Of a stretch of DNA of 64,000 bases, positions 27,912 to 37,570 are shown piece after piece. Both the position numbers and the translations under genes were made by a program. The stretch comes from Spirosoma telluris (lineage in GTDB: Bacteria > Bacteroidota > Bacteroidia > Cytophagales > Spirosomataceae). The number at the start of each line of letters is the position of its first letter. Positions within the stretch are counted from its first letter, which is position 1. The stretch is from NCBI GenBank assembly GCA_003259005.1, contig QLII01000001.1:8485001-8549000 (forward strand), in the 5' to 3' direction. Below the pieces are notes generated by a model. It was given only the letters and a program-made list of their open reading frames with translations, was not told the origin of the DNA and did no database searches.

Positions 27912-28212
27912 AAAAAGAAAAAAAATTAACGGCAAGACGTGAATATTTCCTGATTTTTGCATATTTTTAAGAAGTCGAACAGCTCGCAAACGATGAGGGC
28001 GAAGACCTGTATCTAACGTACAGATAGGTTATGTAGTACACAGGACAGTTCAGTCGGCAAAGTAAGCGAACTTTTGTTGGATTATAAATAGTTTCCTCTT
28101 GAGCGGTAATTTTTATACTCTCTCTTATGCGAGGTATGATTTTTCCGATGTTTGGTTTTGGGTAGATACGCTACGTAACCGCCCTATTTAGTCTATTAGT
28201 TACTAACTCCCT
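27912..28212. other. Divergent intergenic region with a dyad at 28005-28029
   Basis: This gap separates the first gene of the glycan locus (minus) from parE (plus) and must hold both promoters. I see no perfect TAnnTTTG; TACTTTG on the minus strand at ~28060 is one base short. ACCTGTATCT-AACGT-ACAGATAGGT at 28005-28029 is an imperfect dyad that could be an operator for the glycan locus. No small gene is convincing. Confidence 0.35.
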
Positions 28213-30111
28213 ATGGCAGAATTGCTGAATCAATCGGTTCAATACAATGAAGACAGTATCCGCTCGCTGGATTGGCGCGAGCACATTCGCCTGAGACCGG
28301 GCATGTACATTGGCAAACTTGGCGATGGGTCGGCCGCCGATGATGGCATCTATGTACTTATTAAAGAAACAATAGACAACTGTATTGATGAACACGTGAT
28401 GGGCTTTGGGAAGGTCATCGATGTTCGGGTGACAGACCATCGGGTAGAGGTACGTGACTTTGGTCGGGGTATTCCACTCGGAAAAGTTGTTGAAGTCGTT
28501 TCCAAAATTAATACGGGTGGCAAATACGACTCAGGGGCGTTCCAGAAGTCGGTGGGCCTCAATGGTGTTGGTACAAAAGCGGTCAATGCGTTGTCCACCT
28601 ATTTTAAGGTGCAGTCGTTTCGGGAAGGTCGCACAGTTTGGGCCGAATTTGAGCGCGGTGAACTCAAAAGCAAAGGCGAAGACGCTACTTCCGAACGGAA
28701 TGGTACGCTGATCTGCTTTGAGCCTGACGATACCGTCTTCAAGCACTTTCGATTTATTCCGCAGTTTCTGGAAAGTATGATCTGGAATTACTGCTATCTG
28801 AATGCAGGTCTGACTATTTCGTTTAACAAGCAAAAATATATTTCGCAGAACGGCCTGCTGGATTTGCTTCGCGACAAGACCAAAAAGGATGAGGAGTCGC
28901 TCCGTTACCCGATCATCCATCTGAAAGGCAGCGATCTTGAAATTGCGATGACGCATGGCAATCAGTATGGCGAGGAGTATTATTCATTTGTAAACGGACA
29001 ATACACCACACAGGGTGGCACCCACCTGAACGCCCTTAAAGAAGCTGTCGTTGAAACGATTCGACGTCACTTCGACAAAAATTACGAAGTATCGGACATT
29101 CGCTCCTCAATCGTTGCAGCAGTCAGTATTCGGGTTCAGGAGCCCGTTTTTGAATCACAAACAAAAACAAAGCTTGGGTCGCAAAATATGTCGCCTGAGT
29201 CGAACGCCCAGTCCGTCAGTTCATTTGTCAAGGATTTTGTGAAAGAACGCCTGGATAATTACCTGCACATCAACCCCGCCGTGCGCGACGCCCTGAAAAA
29301 GCGCATAGAACAATCGGAGCGGGAGCGCAAAGAACTCGCCGGTATTAAAAAATTAGCCAATGATCGTGCCAAAAAAGCGAGCCTTCATAATAAAAAATTA
29401 CGCGATTGCCGTAATCATCTTCCCGATCTGAAAGCCGATGATCGCTACCAGTCTACCTTGTTTATTACAGAGGGTGATTCGGCGAGTGGTTCCATTACCA
29501 AATCGCGTAATGTGCAGTCGCAGGCTGTGTTTAGTTTACGAGGTAAACCCCTTAATTGTTTTGGGCTGACCAAAAAAGTGGTCTACGAAAACGAAGAGTT
29601 TAACCTGTTGCAACATGCCTTAGACATCGAAGAGGGGTTGGATGGATTACGGTATAATCGCATTGTTATTGCGACTGATGCCGACGTGGATGGTATGCAC
29701 ATTCGGTTATTGATGCTCACGTTTTTTCTCCAGTTTTTCCCTGATCTGGTGCGAAACGGGCACTTGTATATTCTTGAAACGCCTTTATTCCGGGTTCGGA
29801 ATCCGAAAAACCATAAGGAAACAACCTATTGCTATTCAGATGACGAAAAGCAAAAAGCAATTGATAAATTAACAAAGGGTGGGAAAAAGGTTGAAATCAC
29901 CCGATTTAAAGGGCTCGGTGAAATTTCTCCTGATGAATTTGGCCTGTTTATCGGCGAAAATATGCGCCTGGAACCAGTAATTATGGAGAAGGAAACCTCT
30001 GTTCCTAAATTACTTAGCTACTATATGGGCAAGAATACACCCGACCGTCAGCGGTTCATTATCGATAATCTGCGCATCGAAAAAGATATAGAGGAAGTTG
30101 CTTTGGTGTGA
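28213..30111 (+). CDS. parE: DNA topoisomerase IV subunit B (ParE-type)
   Basis: 632 residues, full length for the type IIA B subunit. The GHKL ATPase domain shows RPGMYIGKLG, DFGRGIP and the lid SVGLNGVGTKAVNAL. The transducer domain carries QTKTKLGS, and the TOPRIM domain has FITEGDSASGS and DADVDGMHIR. The C-terminus ends after RFKGLGEISPDEF...MEKE. The pattern and length fit the Bacteroidota topoisomerase IV B subunit rather than GyrB. It relaxes and decatenates chromosomes with ParC, which is not in the window. Confidence 0.93.
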   Translation: MAELLNQSVQYNEDSIRSLDWREHIRLRPGMYIGKLGDGSAADDGIYVLIKETIDNCIDEHVMGFGKVIDVRVTDHRVEVRDFGRGIPLGKVVEVVSKINTGGKYDSGAFQKSVGLNGVGTKAVNALSTYFKVQSFREGRTVWAEFERGELKSKGEDATSERNGTLICFEPDDTVFKHFRFIPQFLESMIWNYCYLNAGLTISFNKQKYISQNGLLDLLRDKTKKDEESLRYPIIHLKGSDLEIAMTHGNQYGEEYYSFVNGQYTTQGGTHLNALKEAVVETIRRHFDKNYEVSDIRSSIVAAVSIRVQEPVFESQTKTKLGSQNMSPESNAQSVSSFVKDFVKERLDNYLHINPAVRDALKKRIEQSERERKELAGIKKLANDRAKKASLHNKKLRDCRNHLPDLKADDRYQSTLFITEGDSASGSITKSRNVQSQAVFSLRGKPLNCFGLTKKVVYENEEFNLLQHALDIEEGLDGLRYNRIVIATDADVDGMHIRLLMLTFFLQFFPDLVRNGHLYILETPLFRVRNPKNHKETTYCYSDDEKQKAIDKLTKGGKKVEITRFKGLGEISPDEFGLFIGENMRLEPVIMEKETSVPKLLSYYMGKNTPDRQRFIIDNLRIEKDIEEVALV

Positions 30112-30114
30112 AAT

Positions 30115-30208
30115 AGTTTGACGTTTGTAGTTTGATGTTTGATGTTATTCCGCAAATTCGCAGGATTAAACCGCACCAGCGACCCGACACAAACTACAAA
30201 CGTCAACT
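30115..30208. repeat. Palindromic element, GTTTGACGTTTGTAGTTTG word type
   Basis: The arms 30115-30134 and 30190-30208 match over 19 bp with one unpaired T. The loop is about 55 bp, and its left side continues the TTTGATG word. It sits between parE and pheA on the same strand. The word is shared with the element at 37571-37650. Confidence 0.75.
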
Positions 30209-30216
30209 GTATTTTA

Positions 30217-31290
30217 ATGACTCTCGAATCTCTCCGTAACGACATTGATGCCCTGGACGATCAATTACTAACGTTGCTAAATCAGCGTATGGAACTGGTT
30301 CGCCGGGTAGGTGAACTAAAACGTTCGACCAATGCTGTTATTTACCGGCCCGAACGTGAAAAGCAGATCATTGACCGGCTTCATGAGCAGAACAATGGGT
30401 TATTGAATCGCCCGGCTATTGAGGCTATCTTTCTGGAAATATTTGCTGTATCGCGCAATCTTGAATTGCCTGAGCGAGTCGCTTACCTCGGCCCAGAAGG
30501 CACGTTTACACACCAGGCTGCGGAAAGTCGGTTTGGGGCAATGAGTACGTATATGGCTTTGCCAACCATTCGGTCTGTATTTGAGAGCGTGGAGACGGGT
30601 AGAGTACGATTTGGGGTCGTACCAATCGAAAATAATCAGGAAGGTGTTGTTGAAGAGGCTATTGATCTACTGCTCGAAAAAGACCTTCGGATTGTCGCAG
30701 AGATTAAGATTCCCGTACACTTTACCTTTGCCACGCAGGCTGAAAATCTCGCAGACATTACGCACATCTATTCCAAAGATATTGCCTTTGGTCAATGCAG
30801 TCGATTTTTACATGATTATTTCGAAGGGTTAAAGGCTGAGATGGTACCGGTTGATTCGACGTCAAAAGCGGCTAAACTGGCTTCAGAGCAGCCCCATGCA
30901 GCAGCTATCTGCTCCGGTATTGCCGCCAAATTATTCGATGTACCCGTTTTATTTGATAACATTGAAGACAGTGACCTGAATCGGACTCGCTTTCTGATTC
31001 TGGCTAAAGACTTTGTTAACCAACCGAGCGGCCACGATAAAACCACGCTTATCGCCCGCCTGGCCAATACCCAGTCGCCGGGCGTGCTGGCTGAATTTCT
31101 TCAGGAATTCAACGCGCGGAATATCAATCTTACGAAGATTGAGAGCCGTCCTCTGCGCGAGGGCGCTACGTTCAAATACTGGTTTCTACTCGAATGTGAG
31201 GGGCACGCCAGCGACCCTGATTTGCAGGAAATTCTGAATCATCATGCTGCCGAAGTAAAGCTTCTGGGAAGCTACGTGCGCGTTGCGTAG
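30217..31290 (+). CDS. pheA: Bifunctional chorismate mutase / prephenate dehydratase
   Basis: 357 residues from the ATG at 30217; an in-frame upstream codon would run the protein into the palindromic element, so I reject it. Residues 1-~85 are an AroQ chorismate mutase (RNDIDALDDQLLTLLNQR). Residues ~90-270 are prephenate dehydratase (YLGPEGTFTHQAA, PIENNQEG, and TRF in LNRTRFLIL), and the C-terminal ~80 residues are an ACT domain with NINLTKIESRP, the phenylalanine-binding motif. It makes phenylpyruvate from chorismate and should be feedback-inhibited by Phe. Confidence 0.93.
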   Translation: MTLESLRNDIDALDDQLLTLLNQRMELVRRVGELKRSTNAVIYRPEREKQIIDRLHEQNNGLLNRPAIEAIFLEIFAVSRNLELPERVAYLGPEGTFTHQAAESRFGAMSTYMALPTIRSVFESVETGRVRFGVVPIENNQEGVVEEAIDLLLEKDLRIVAEIKIPVHFTFATQAENLADITHIYSKDIAFGQCSRFLHDYFEGLKAEMVPVDSTSKAAKLASEQPHAAAICSGIAAKLFDVPVLFDNIEDSDLNRTRFLILAKDFVNQPSGHDKTTLIARLANTQSPGVLAEFLQEFNARNINLTKIESRPLREGATFKYWFLLECEGHASDPDLQEILNHHAAEVKLLGSYVRVA

Positions 31291-31353
31291 TAGGCTACTT
31301 AAATCTGTGAACAAGTGCTTTAACTTTTTTCGACGGAATAAGCTTATATACCT

Positions 31354-32046
31354 ATGGAAGCGAACGAGAAAACCGATAGAATTATCGAAGCCCGTATGAA
31401 ACTCAAACGTCGGTTTGAGGATAAAATGGCGCAGACCCCTTCGTTAACTGACGAAAAGCCACGTGGTTCCGGTCCGATTAATAGGCATGGCATGCCAGCA
31501 GTTCCGGTTGGGCAAACGGTTACGACTAAATGGCCTGTTCTGGATTTGGGCTACCAGCCGAGCATCCCGCTCGATAAGTGGCAACTCAATATTGACGGAG
31601 ACGTAAATCACCCTGTCCGGCTCAAATGGGAAGATTTGATGGCGCTGCCACAGGTCGAAGATACTAGCGATTTCCATTGCGTTACCACCTGGTCTAGGCT
31701 CAATGTTCCCTGGGTTGGGGTTCGTTTTATGGACCTAGCAGCCTTGGTCGATCCCAAAGGTTCTGCCACGCATATTATGTGTTATGGGTATGACGGCTAT
31801 TCGACGAATGTCTCCCTCGAAGAAGCGCTTAAACCTGATGTGCTGCTTGTCCATACTGCCGATGGCCAACCCTTGTCTCGTGAACACGGTGGTCCACTCC
31901 GAATGATTACGCCCCAGCTCTATGCCTGGAAGGGCTCAAAGTGGATTAAACGCATTGAGTTTCTGACGAAGAACCAGCTTGGCTTCTGGGAAGAACGGGG
32001 CTATTCCAATACCGCCTATCCCTGGCGCAATGACCGATATTCTTGA
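31354..32046 (+). CDS. Sulfite oxidase-like molybdopterin-dependent oxidoreductase (YedY/MsrP-like, soluble)
   Basis: 230 residues. The oxidoreductase molybdopterin-binding domain covers residues ~60-215, with the molybdenum-ligand Cys in DFHCVTTWSRLNVPWVGV. GYDGYSTNVSLEEAL and GGPLRMITPQLYAWKGSKW are typical of the family. There is no twin-arginine leader and no C-terminal dimerisation domain, so it is a short cytoplasmic-looking member. Some relatives reduce methionine sulfoxide; the substrate here is not known. Confidence 0.85.
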   Translation: MEANEKTDRIIEARMKLKRRFEDKMAQTPSLTDEKPRGSGPINRHGMPAVPVGQTVTTKWPVLDLGYQPSIPLDKWQLNIDGDVNHPVRLKWEDLMALPQVEDTSDFHCVTTWSRLNVPWVGVRFMDLAALVDPKGSATHIMCYGYDGYSTNVSLEEALKPDVLLVHTADGQPLSREHGGPLRMITPQLYAWKGSKWIKRIEFLTKNQLGFWEERGYSNTAYPWRNDRYS

Positions 32047-32089
32047 AATGGGTTATTCCGTTAGTAAGTACTAAGACAGAATTGTTTGT

Positions 32090-32178
32090 ATTTTGATTCT
32101 AGGGATTCTTTAGCTACTATTGCTTATAAAATCCGATGATTATCAACGATAGGATCTAAAGAATCTATAGAATCAAAT
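32090..32178. terminator. Long inverted repeat between convergent genes (bidirectional terminator candidate; palindromic element)
   Basis: The left arm 32090-32113 (ATTTTGATTCTAGGGATTCT then TTAG) pairs with 32156-32178 with one indel and two mismatches. GATTCT words repeat inside the arm. Flanking outer bases around 32050-32070 and 32190-32220 also partly pair (GGTTATTCCGTTA with its complement). It lies between two genes that converge, so it could stop both transcripts. Confidence 0.6.
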
Positions 32179-32222
32179 TTGGTCAAATACTTCGTTATTC
32201 GGTAACGGGATAGCAACCCGTT

Positions 32223-33263
32223 TTACTTCTTCACTAACTCTAACAATAGCTCTGGCTCATTGGTGGTAAGATAGTCTACGTGTTGATCCAGAAACCATTG
32301 TAAGGTTGGTTGATCATTGACTGTCCAGGCATTGGTAGTCAAATGCCGTTGTTTGGCATCCTGCAACCAGGCTTCGTTTTTCTTAAGTACAGAGAAATGA
32401 TAATCAAAACCAGTTAGCTGATCCGCTTCCAATTGGGCGGGTGATTTGTCTCCATTAAGGTAGGCAACCTTGGCGGCAGGATCTAAGGCTTTTACTTTCT
32501 TGCAAACCTCATAATCAAAGGCGATGTACTCAACCCAGGCCTGCGCTTTTAGCTGGTGAACCATCGCTACTACCCGCTCCGTTAGTGCCATTGACCGGCC
32601 CAGCTTCGATGTTTTTATCTCCAGAATCAGACGGGTCCGGTTCTGTTTCATGCCTTCCCGCAGGTAAGAGGCTAAGGTAGGTAAGGACTCCCCGTTACTC
32701 AGTTTAAGTTTCGCTAAGTCAGTTGCAGGTGTTTTTTCAATCTCAATTCCCTCAATGGCAGGGTCATGGTGAATAAACAAGACCGAATCGGACGACATAT
32801 GCACGTCAAATTCACTCCCCATACAACCTAATTTGATAGCGTTGTTCAGTGAGGTCAGTGAATTCTCTGTTGTGCCACTTTTTTTCCAGGCACCCCGGTG
32901 AGCGATAACCTGATTACGAATAAACTGGTCTACTACAAGTCGAAACGTGTCCCGTTGAATTCCCTTCGAATTTCGACCTTCTATAATTAGGTCATACCAG
33001 GGTACTGACGACTTCGCGGCCCCCGGTTTGATTGCAAGCTGATTAGCTTTAGTTACGCTAAACAACCCTGCATTTGGCCCACGCAGGCTAAACCGTGCCA
33101 TTGGCTCTTTTGACTGGATTGTGCCAATCACCAACTGCGTTGGCGAATAGGTATAATTTGTAAGTGACAGGGCCGATTGTGCCATGGTAACTACCGATCC
33201 ACAGTAAGCCATGTAGATGACAAAGATCAGGTGAAGGCGTATTTTTCTCATTTGTTGACGCAT
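32223..33263 (-). CDS. Exported glycerophosphodiester phosphodiesterase
   Basis: 346 residues. An N-terminal signal sequence (IRLHLIFVIYMAYCGSVVTMAQ) is followed by a ~80-residue cadherin-like segment and a GDPD TIM barrel. The catalytic set is visible: H122-R123-G124, E133, E151-F-D153 and H165. It hydrolyses deacylated glycerophospholipids to glycerol-3-phosphate and an alcohol, here probably in the periplasm. It starts 18 bp after the stop of the isomerase gene on the same strand. Confidence 0.9.
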   Translation of the reverse strand: MRQQMRKIRLHLIFVIYMAYCGSVVTMAQSALSLTNYTYSPTQLVIGTIQSKEPMARFSLRGPNAGLFSVTKANQLAIKPGAAKSSVPWYDLIIEGRNSKGIQRDTFRLVVDQFIRNQVIAHRGAWKKSGTTENSLTSLNNAIKLGCMGSEFDVHMSSDSVLFIHHDPAIEGIEIEKTPATDLAKLKLSNGESLPTLASYLREGMKQNRTRLILEIKTSKLGRSMALTERVVAMVHQLKAQAWVEYIAFDYEVCKKVKALDPAAKVAYLNGDKSPAQLEADQLTGFDYHFSVLKKNEAWLQDAKQRHLTTNAWTVNDQPTLQWFLDQHVDYLTTNEPELLLELVKK

Positions 33264-33281
33264 GAAACAACAGCCGACTTA

Positions 33282-33847
33282 CTATTTTCTACCTTCTTCA
33301 ATAAACCCGTAACACAGCATATGGCAAATGGTCATCTGGGCATCTTCAACCCGGCCATAATGCTCATCCTGAATCGTAATTGACTCGTGGGCAAGATCAG
33401 CTAATTTACCGCCTTTCCCCCAACCAGTGCGATGGTTGTCAGCCCATTTTCATTGGCCCACTCCACGGCTTTCACAACATTAGGGGAGTTTCCACTAACA
33501 CTGAGCGTTAAGACCAAATCGCCGGGACGGGCGTAATTCTGAAGTTGTCGCAGATACACATCTTCGTAAGCATAGTCATTGCCAAGGGCTGTGATCCAGG
33601 ACACACTTTCATTCAGTGACATACACCGGAAGCGTTTGCCCATGATATCGGAGGCACTTTTGCCGAGATCAGTAATAAAGTGCGACACGTTGGAAGCACT
33701 ACCACCATTCCCGAAAGCAAACAATTGACGATCATCTTCCCAACATTTTTTGATAAGGTTGATGAGGTGCTCTACCCGATCAATGGGGATCGCTTCATAA
33801 GTAGCTTTCTGCTGGTCTAGGTAGTTTTTAAAATAAGCTTGGTTCAT
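33282..33847 (-). CDS. SIS-domain phosphosugar isomerase (GmhA-like), frameshifted
   Basis: About 188 residues after correction. The single SIS domain shows FGNGGSASNVSHFITDLGK and LSVSGNSPNVVKAVEWA, and the C-terminus ends with YGRVEDAQMTICHMLCY, as in sedoheptulose-7-phosphate isomerases. The given sequence stops early at 33401; one extra base near 33411 gives LVGGKGGKLADLAHES and carries on to the TAG at 33282-33284. It could make a heptose phosphate for glycan synthesis; the GT9 enzyme at 12618 is a possible user. It lies next to a ROK kinase gene, which may phosphorylate its sugar. Confidence 0.8.
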
Positions 33848-33931
33848 GGACTCAGGTAATTGAACGTTAAGGTACGATGATAGTACGTTAAAAGTTGACC
33901 TAAAGACTACCGTAAATTGAATAGTAATAAA

Positions 33932-34871
33932 TTAAATTGGGGTAGCTACTAATTCTAACGCACCAACAGGTACGGCATCTTCGCCAAGTTTAGCCAATAG
34001 AACGATTGGGGCGGCTGGAATGATTTCATGACAAAACGAGGTAACGTCTGTCGGATAGCCGCCCGCAATGGTTCGCCAATTAGTGAAATCCCTCCGCCCA
34101 GCACAATGGCGTCTGGGTGAAATAGATGAACAACGTGTGAAAGAGCCAGGGCTGCCACTGAGCCAACCTGCTCAATAAGCATGCGGGCGACGGGATCACT
34201 AGCTTCGTAAGCGGGGTGTAGAAACCGGGCTTCTTTGCCAACAGACCCATTGGCATGTGCTTGCTGAACAGCTAGTTTCAGCGCAGAGTCATCGGGGAGT
34301 TGTGGTAGAAGGTCGCGAATTTGCTGGTCGACAGCCCAGCCCGATATAGTTTGCTCAACCGTTTGGCCTGGAGTAGAGTCACCTGGTGGAACAAGCCACA
34401 GATGCCCGATCTCTGCTTCGCCGGGTAAAGCACCGTGGTATAATTGCCGGTCTACGACCATGCCCCGCCCACACCGCTCCCGAGGGTAACATAAAAGACT
34501 CGTTTAAACCCCGTAGCCACACCACGGCGCGCTTCGCCAAGAGCGGCTACATTAGCGTCGTTTTCTACCCGTACCAAGGCACCTGGTACCTGCTCCCGTA
34601 GCCAGTTAGCTAACTCGAAACCAGCCCAACCCGGAATTTGGTGTGAGGTCGCAATATGTCCCGTTTGCCAATCGACCGGACCACCGAATCCCACGCCAAT
34701 TGACTCAGGAGGCTCAGAGAGTTGCCGGATTGTGGTTGAAATTTGAGCTAAAATACCTTCTGCACCCTGTTCAGGGGCAATCGCGAATCGAAACCGTTGC
34801 GTAATCTGGCCAGTTGTGTCGCCTGTAACCAATTGCAATTTCGTTCCGCCAATTTCAATACCAAGATTCAT
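33932..34871 (-). CDS. ROK family sugar kinase/regulator-like protein, frameshifted twice, lacking the zinc motif
   Basis: About 313 residues after restoring two bases (G run at ~34464, C run at ~34012). Visible elements are the ATP-binding GIEIGGTKLQL, the catalytic region VENDANVAALGE, and LGSGVGGGMVVDRQLYHG. The ROK zinc motif CxCGxxGCxE after the conserved GEIGH is absent and replaced by a Pro-rich stretch (GHLWLVPPGDSTPGQ). No DNA-binding domain precedes the kinase, so an enzyme is more likely than a repressor. It probably phosphorylates a hexose. A TATCTTTG box ends only 4 bp before its ATG. Confidence 0.82.
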
Positions 34872-34875
34872 GCGG

Positions 34876-34883
34876 CAAAGATA
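34876..34883 (-). promoter_or_regulatory. -7 box (TATCTTTG) 4 bp before the ROK kinase ATG
   Basis: TATCTTTG on the minus strand is a full match to TAnnTTTG. With only 4 bp between box and ATG at 34871, the transcript would be leaderless or nearly so. The promoter overlaps the space after the upstream gene's stop at 34890. Confidence 0.5.
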
Positions 34884-34889
34884 GGTTGA

Positions 34890-36500
34890 TCACCCTCTTT
34901 TCATAGTTGCCCGACCCAGATAAATTTCGTCGCCTTTGAGCGAAATCGTCGTGTAAAAATTGTAGCCGTTTTGTATGTAACGGAGCATAACCTGGTTCGT
35001 TTGCCCCGACCGGGCGTATGCCTTGGTGGCTGCAACCAGAATCTGATCGCCGTTTACAATGGCCCGCACAAAAGGAACATCGTGTGTTTTTAGCTGATTA
35101 GCGTTGTACTTATACCAGGTTTTACCACCATCATACGAGCACTCTGTGGCTTCATTAAGGTAGGTCTCGCGGCCGTTGAACAGGTCGCCGTGATGCTTGA
35201 AAAGTCGCCATAAGCCGTGAACGTAATGTTCATAGCAAGCGTAATTTCGGTCATTCCCGACACCTTTCTGGCCAGGGTCGGCAGGAGAGGGCTGATCGGG
35301 AGTCAGATCAATCTGATCATCCCATAATAACACGCCAAACGCACCGGTAAACCAGTAGAAGATACCCATACCTTCGGCCACGGCGGGCGGTGCAGCGTGT
35401 TCGGCTTTGGCACTATTGGGGAGTTCGCTCTGCGTATTGAACAGCCATTGCCAGGCAATCCGCTTCTTGGGCGATAGTTTCATATTGACCTCCTGTTCAC
35501 CAAGCAGAGCCGCCAGCCAGTGCCGGTCGCCATCACCGGTATGGGGAGCTGAATAATCAAAATCAGGATATACATAATACGTGCCAGGCATCTGAAAATC
35601 AGCATAATCGCCAAACGATTTACCCACGATCTCGTCGGGCATACCTCGCTGGCGGCTGGTCGCCGTATGCTGGGCGGGCATTGTCCACAACCATTCGGCA
35701 CTGGCTTTATAATCTTCGGCTCGAGAGTAGCCCACGCTATTATGCAACACGGGCGCAATGGAGCCAACCAGTGTTTGCGGGCTACAATTTTCCTTGATCG
35801 TTTTTATCATGTAGGTATACAGATTGGCCTGTTCCTGGCGGTTGGCCACACTGATGCCGTCATTTTCAATATCCAGGTAAATCAGGCCGAATGTGCTTTT
35901 CCAATCGACGTCCGGGCAGTCGCCAAAACTTAAGCAGCCCCCCCGTAACTCTGTGGATGCCTGGAACAGGGTGTTACGATTCAGTGGGGCTGAGGGCCGG
36001 GCACGGCTAGGATCGACTCGATAAATGGTTTCCCCTGCCTTTTCGCTATTCTGTGCCCAGGCAAGGCCAAACGCATCCCGAAAATGATTCTGGTAGATAA
36101 TCCAGGCCCGCTGACTTGGTTTCAGCGTACTTTTCCAACCTTTAGCTGGAAAACCATCTCGCCAGATTTCAACATTGGGCACCATGCGGCTCTGGTCGAC
36201 TGACGAAAAACCGCGCCGGAAAATTTTCGTTCGGTCCTGTTGTATGTGTAGATTTCTCCCGGCTCCACAGAAGGTGAGAACCTTAGTCGTAGGTAACGTA
36301 AAATCTCCCACAACGTCCAGGCTGTAATACCCTTTGCGGGTGCTGGGCGTGAATTGAGCACGGGGCGTAGCCGCCAATGCTACTTGAGGAGGTAAAGTTC
36401 CCTGTAATACTATAGCCGTTGGCTCAGGCAGAGCCGGGCGCAAAACCCAATAGCCTGCACCGGCCAGACAAGCCGTTAAACCGACAACAATTAGTTTCAT
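34890..36500 (-). CDS. Exported protein of unknown function, TIM-barrel-like
   Basis: 536 residues from the ATG at 36500 (a TTG four codons upstream is also open). The N-terminus has a short hydrophobic stretch, IVVGLTACLAGAGYWVL, which could be a membrane anchor or, with LTAC, a lipobox. I do not recognise the family. The middle has strand-like segments each ending in acidic residues, such as LIYLDIENDG, YYVYPDFDY and AWQWLFN, then GIFYWFTGAFGVLLWDD, which suggests a glycoside-hydrolase-like barrel; the last ~100 residues look like a beta-sandwich (YDGGKTWYKYN). It lies between the ROK kinase and aguB on the same strand. Confidence 0.6.
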   Translation of the reverse strand: MKLIVVGLTACLAGAGYWVLRPALPEPTAIVLQGTLPPQVALAATPRAQFTPSTRKGYYSLDVVGDFTLPTTKVLTFCGAGRNLHIQQDRTKIFRRGFSSVDQSRMVPNVEIWRDGFPAKGWKSTLKPSQRAWIIYQNHFRDAFGLAWAQNSEKAGETIYRVDPSRARPSAPLNRNTLFQASTELRGGCLSFGDCPDVDWKSTFGLIYLDIENDGISVANRQEQANLYTYMIKTIKENCSPQTLVGSIAPVLHNSVGYSRAEDYKASAEWLWTMPAQHTATSRQRGMPDEIVGKSFGDYADFQMPGTYYVYPDFDYSAPHTGDGDRHWLAALLGEQEVNMKLSPKKRIAWQWLFNTQSELPNSAKAEHAAPPAVAEGMGIFYWFTGAFGVLLWDDQIDLTPDQPSPADPGQKGVGNDRNYACYEHYVHGLWRLFKHHGDLFNGRETYLNEATECSYDGGKTWYKYNANQLKTHDVPFVRAIVNGDQILVAATKAYARSGQTNQVMLRYIQNGYNFYTTISLKGDEIYLGRATMKRG

Positions 36501-36585
36501 ATTGGATGTCAAGGAGTAATGATTTACGACTTACGATGTTCGATTTGTTTGCCTATTTAACTCAAACAGCTTCTAAGTCAGTATG

Positions 36586-37454
36586 TCAATCAATGTACCG
36601 TTGTGTAATGGGTTGATAGGAGTCAATGCGCCGGTCGCGGAAATAGGGCCAGGTTGTCCGATATTTCTCGGATAGAGCCAGGTCGATGGTTTGCACGTGG
36701 ACGAGTTCCTGATCGTGTGGGGCCAGGTAGAGCAGTGAACCAAAGGGATTTGCCACGAAGGACCCCCCCAGAATTGCTGGTCGGCTTCACGCCCGACCCG
36801 GTTAACGGATACGACGTGAACGCCATTAGCGATGGCATGACTTCGCTGGATGGTTTGCCAGGCGTTGTATTGTTCTTCGTTTTGTTTGGGATCGGGCTCG
36901 TTGGTGTCCCAGCCAATAGCAGTAGGGTAGAAGAGGACTTCAGCACCCATCAGGGCGGTGATGCGGGCCGCTTCTGGATACCATTGATCCCAGCAGATGA
37001 GTACACCTATCCGGGCAAACTTGGTGTCGAAAACTTTATAGCCAAGGTCGCCGGGGGTGAAATAAAATTTTTCGTAATAGCCCGGATCATCGGGGATATG
37101 CATCTTCCTGTATTTCCCCAAATAGGACCCATCGGCATCCAGTACAGCCGTAGTATTGTGGTACAATCCATGCGCCCGTTTCTCAAAAAGGGAGGCTATG
37201 ATGACAACGCCTAACTCACCGGCCAACGCGCCCAGACGGTCGGTTGTGGGGCCAGGAATGGCCTCAGCTAAGCCGAAGTTATGATGATCTTCGACATCGC
37301 AGAAATAGAGTGATGTGAACAATTCCTGCAAACAAACAATTTGGGCTCCCTGTTGGGCTGCTTCACGAATGCCATTAATGGCTTTCTGGATATTAGTCTC
37401 GACATCTGCCGAGCAACTCATCTGCACTAAACCGATATTGACGTTTTTAGACAT
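36586..37454 (-). CDS. aguB: N-carbamoylputrescine amidase, frameshifted
   Basis: 289 residues after restoring one G in the C7 run at 36763-36769. This is a nitrilase-superfamily enzyme with the triad E44, K117 and C154 (QELFTS, KYRKMHIPDD, ICWDQWYPEA). The HIPDDPGYYEKFYFTPGD segment and the FWGGSFVANPFG ending are characteristic of N-carbamoylputrescine amidase. It converts N-carbamoylputrescine to putrescine, CO2 and ammonia in the agmatine route. The uncorrected frame would end FWGGPSWQIPLVH and run to 36573 with an unrelated tail. The start at 37454 is set by the family; a longer upstream frame runs into the palindromic element. Confidence 0.88.
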
Positions 37455-37458
37455 GGCG

Positions 37459-37466
37459 CAAAAGTA
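37459..37466 (-). promoter_or_regulatory. -7 box (TACTTTTG) 4 bp before the aguB ATG
   Basis: TACTTTTG matches TAnnTTTG on the minus strand and leaves 4 bp to the ATG at 37454, again predicting a leaderless message. Confidence 0.5.
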
Positions 37467-37570
37467 GGGTGTTCTGTATGAACAGACCCCATTTTCAACA
37501 AAAAGCTTATCCGGCGGGTTCGGTGAGGAAAGTTTTTGAGTTTTTCGGTTGACGTTTGTCGTTTGATGTC

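Noticed and set aside
30139..30216. N-terminal extension of PheA
   Set aside because: It lies within the loop and right arm of a palindromic element; chorismate mutase begins right after the ATG at 30217.
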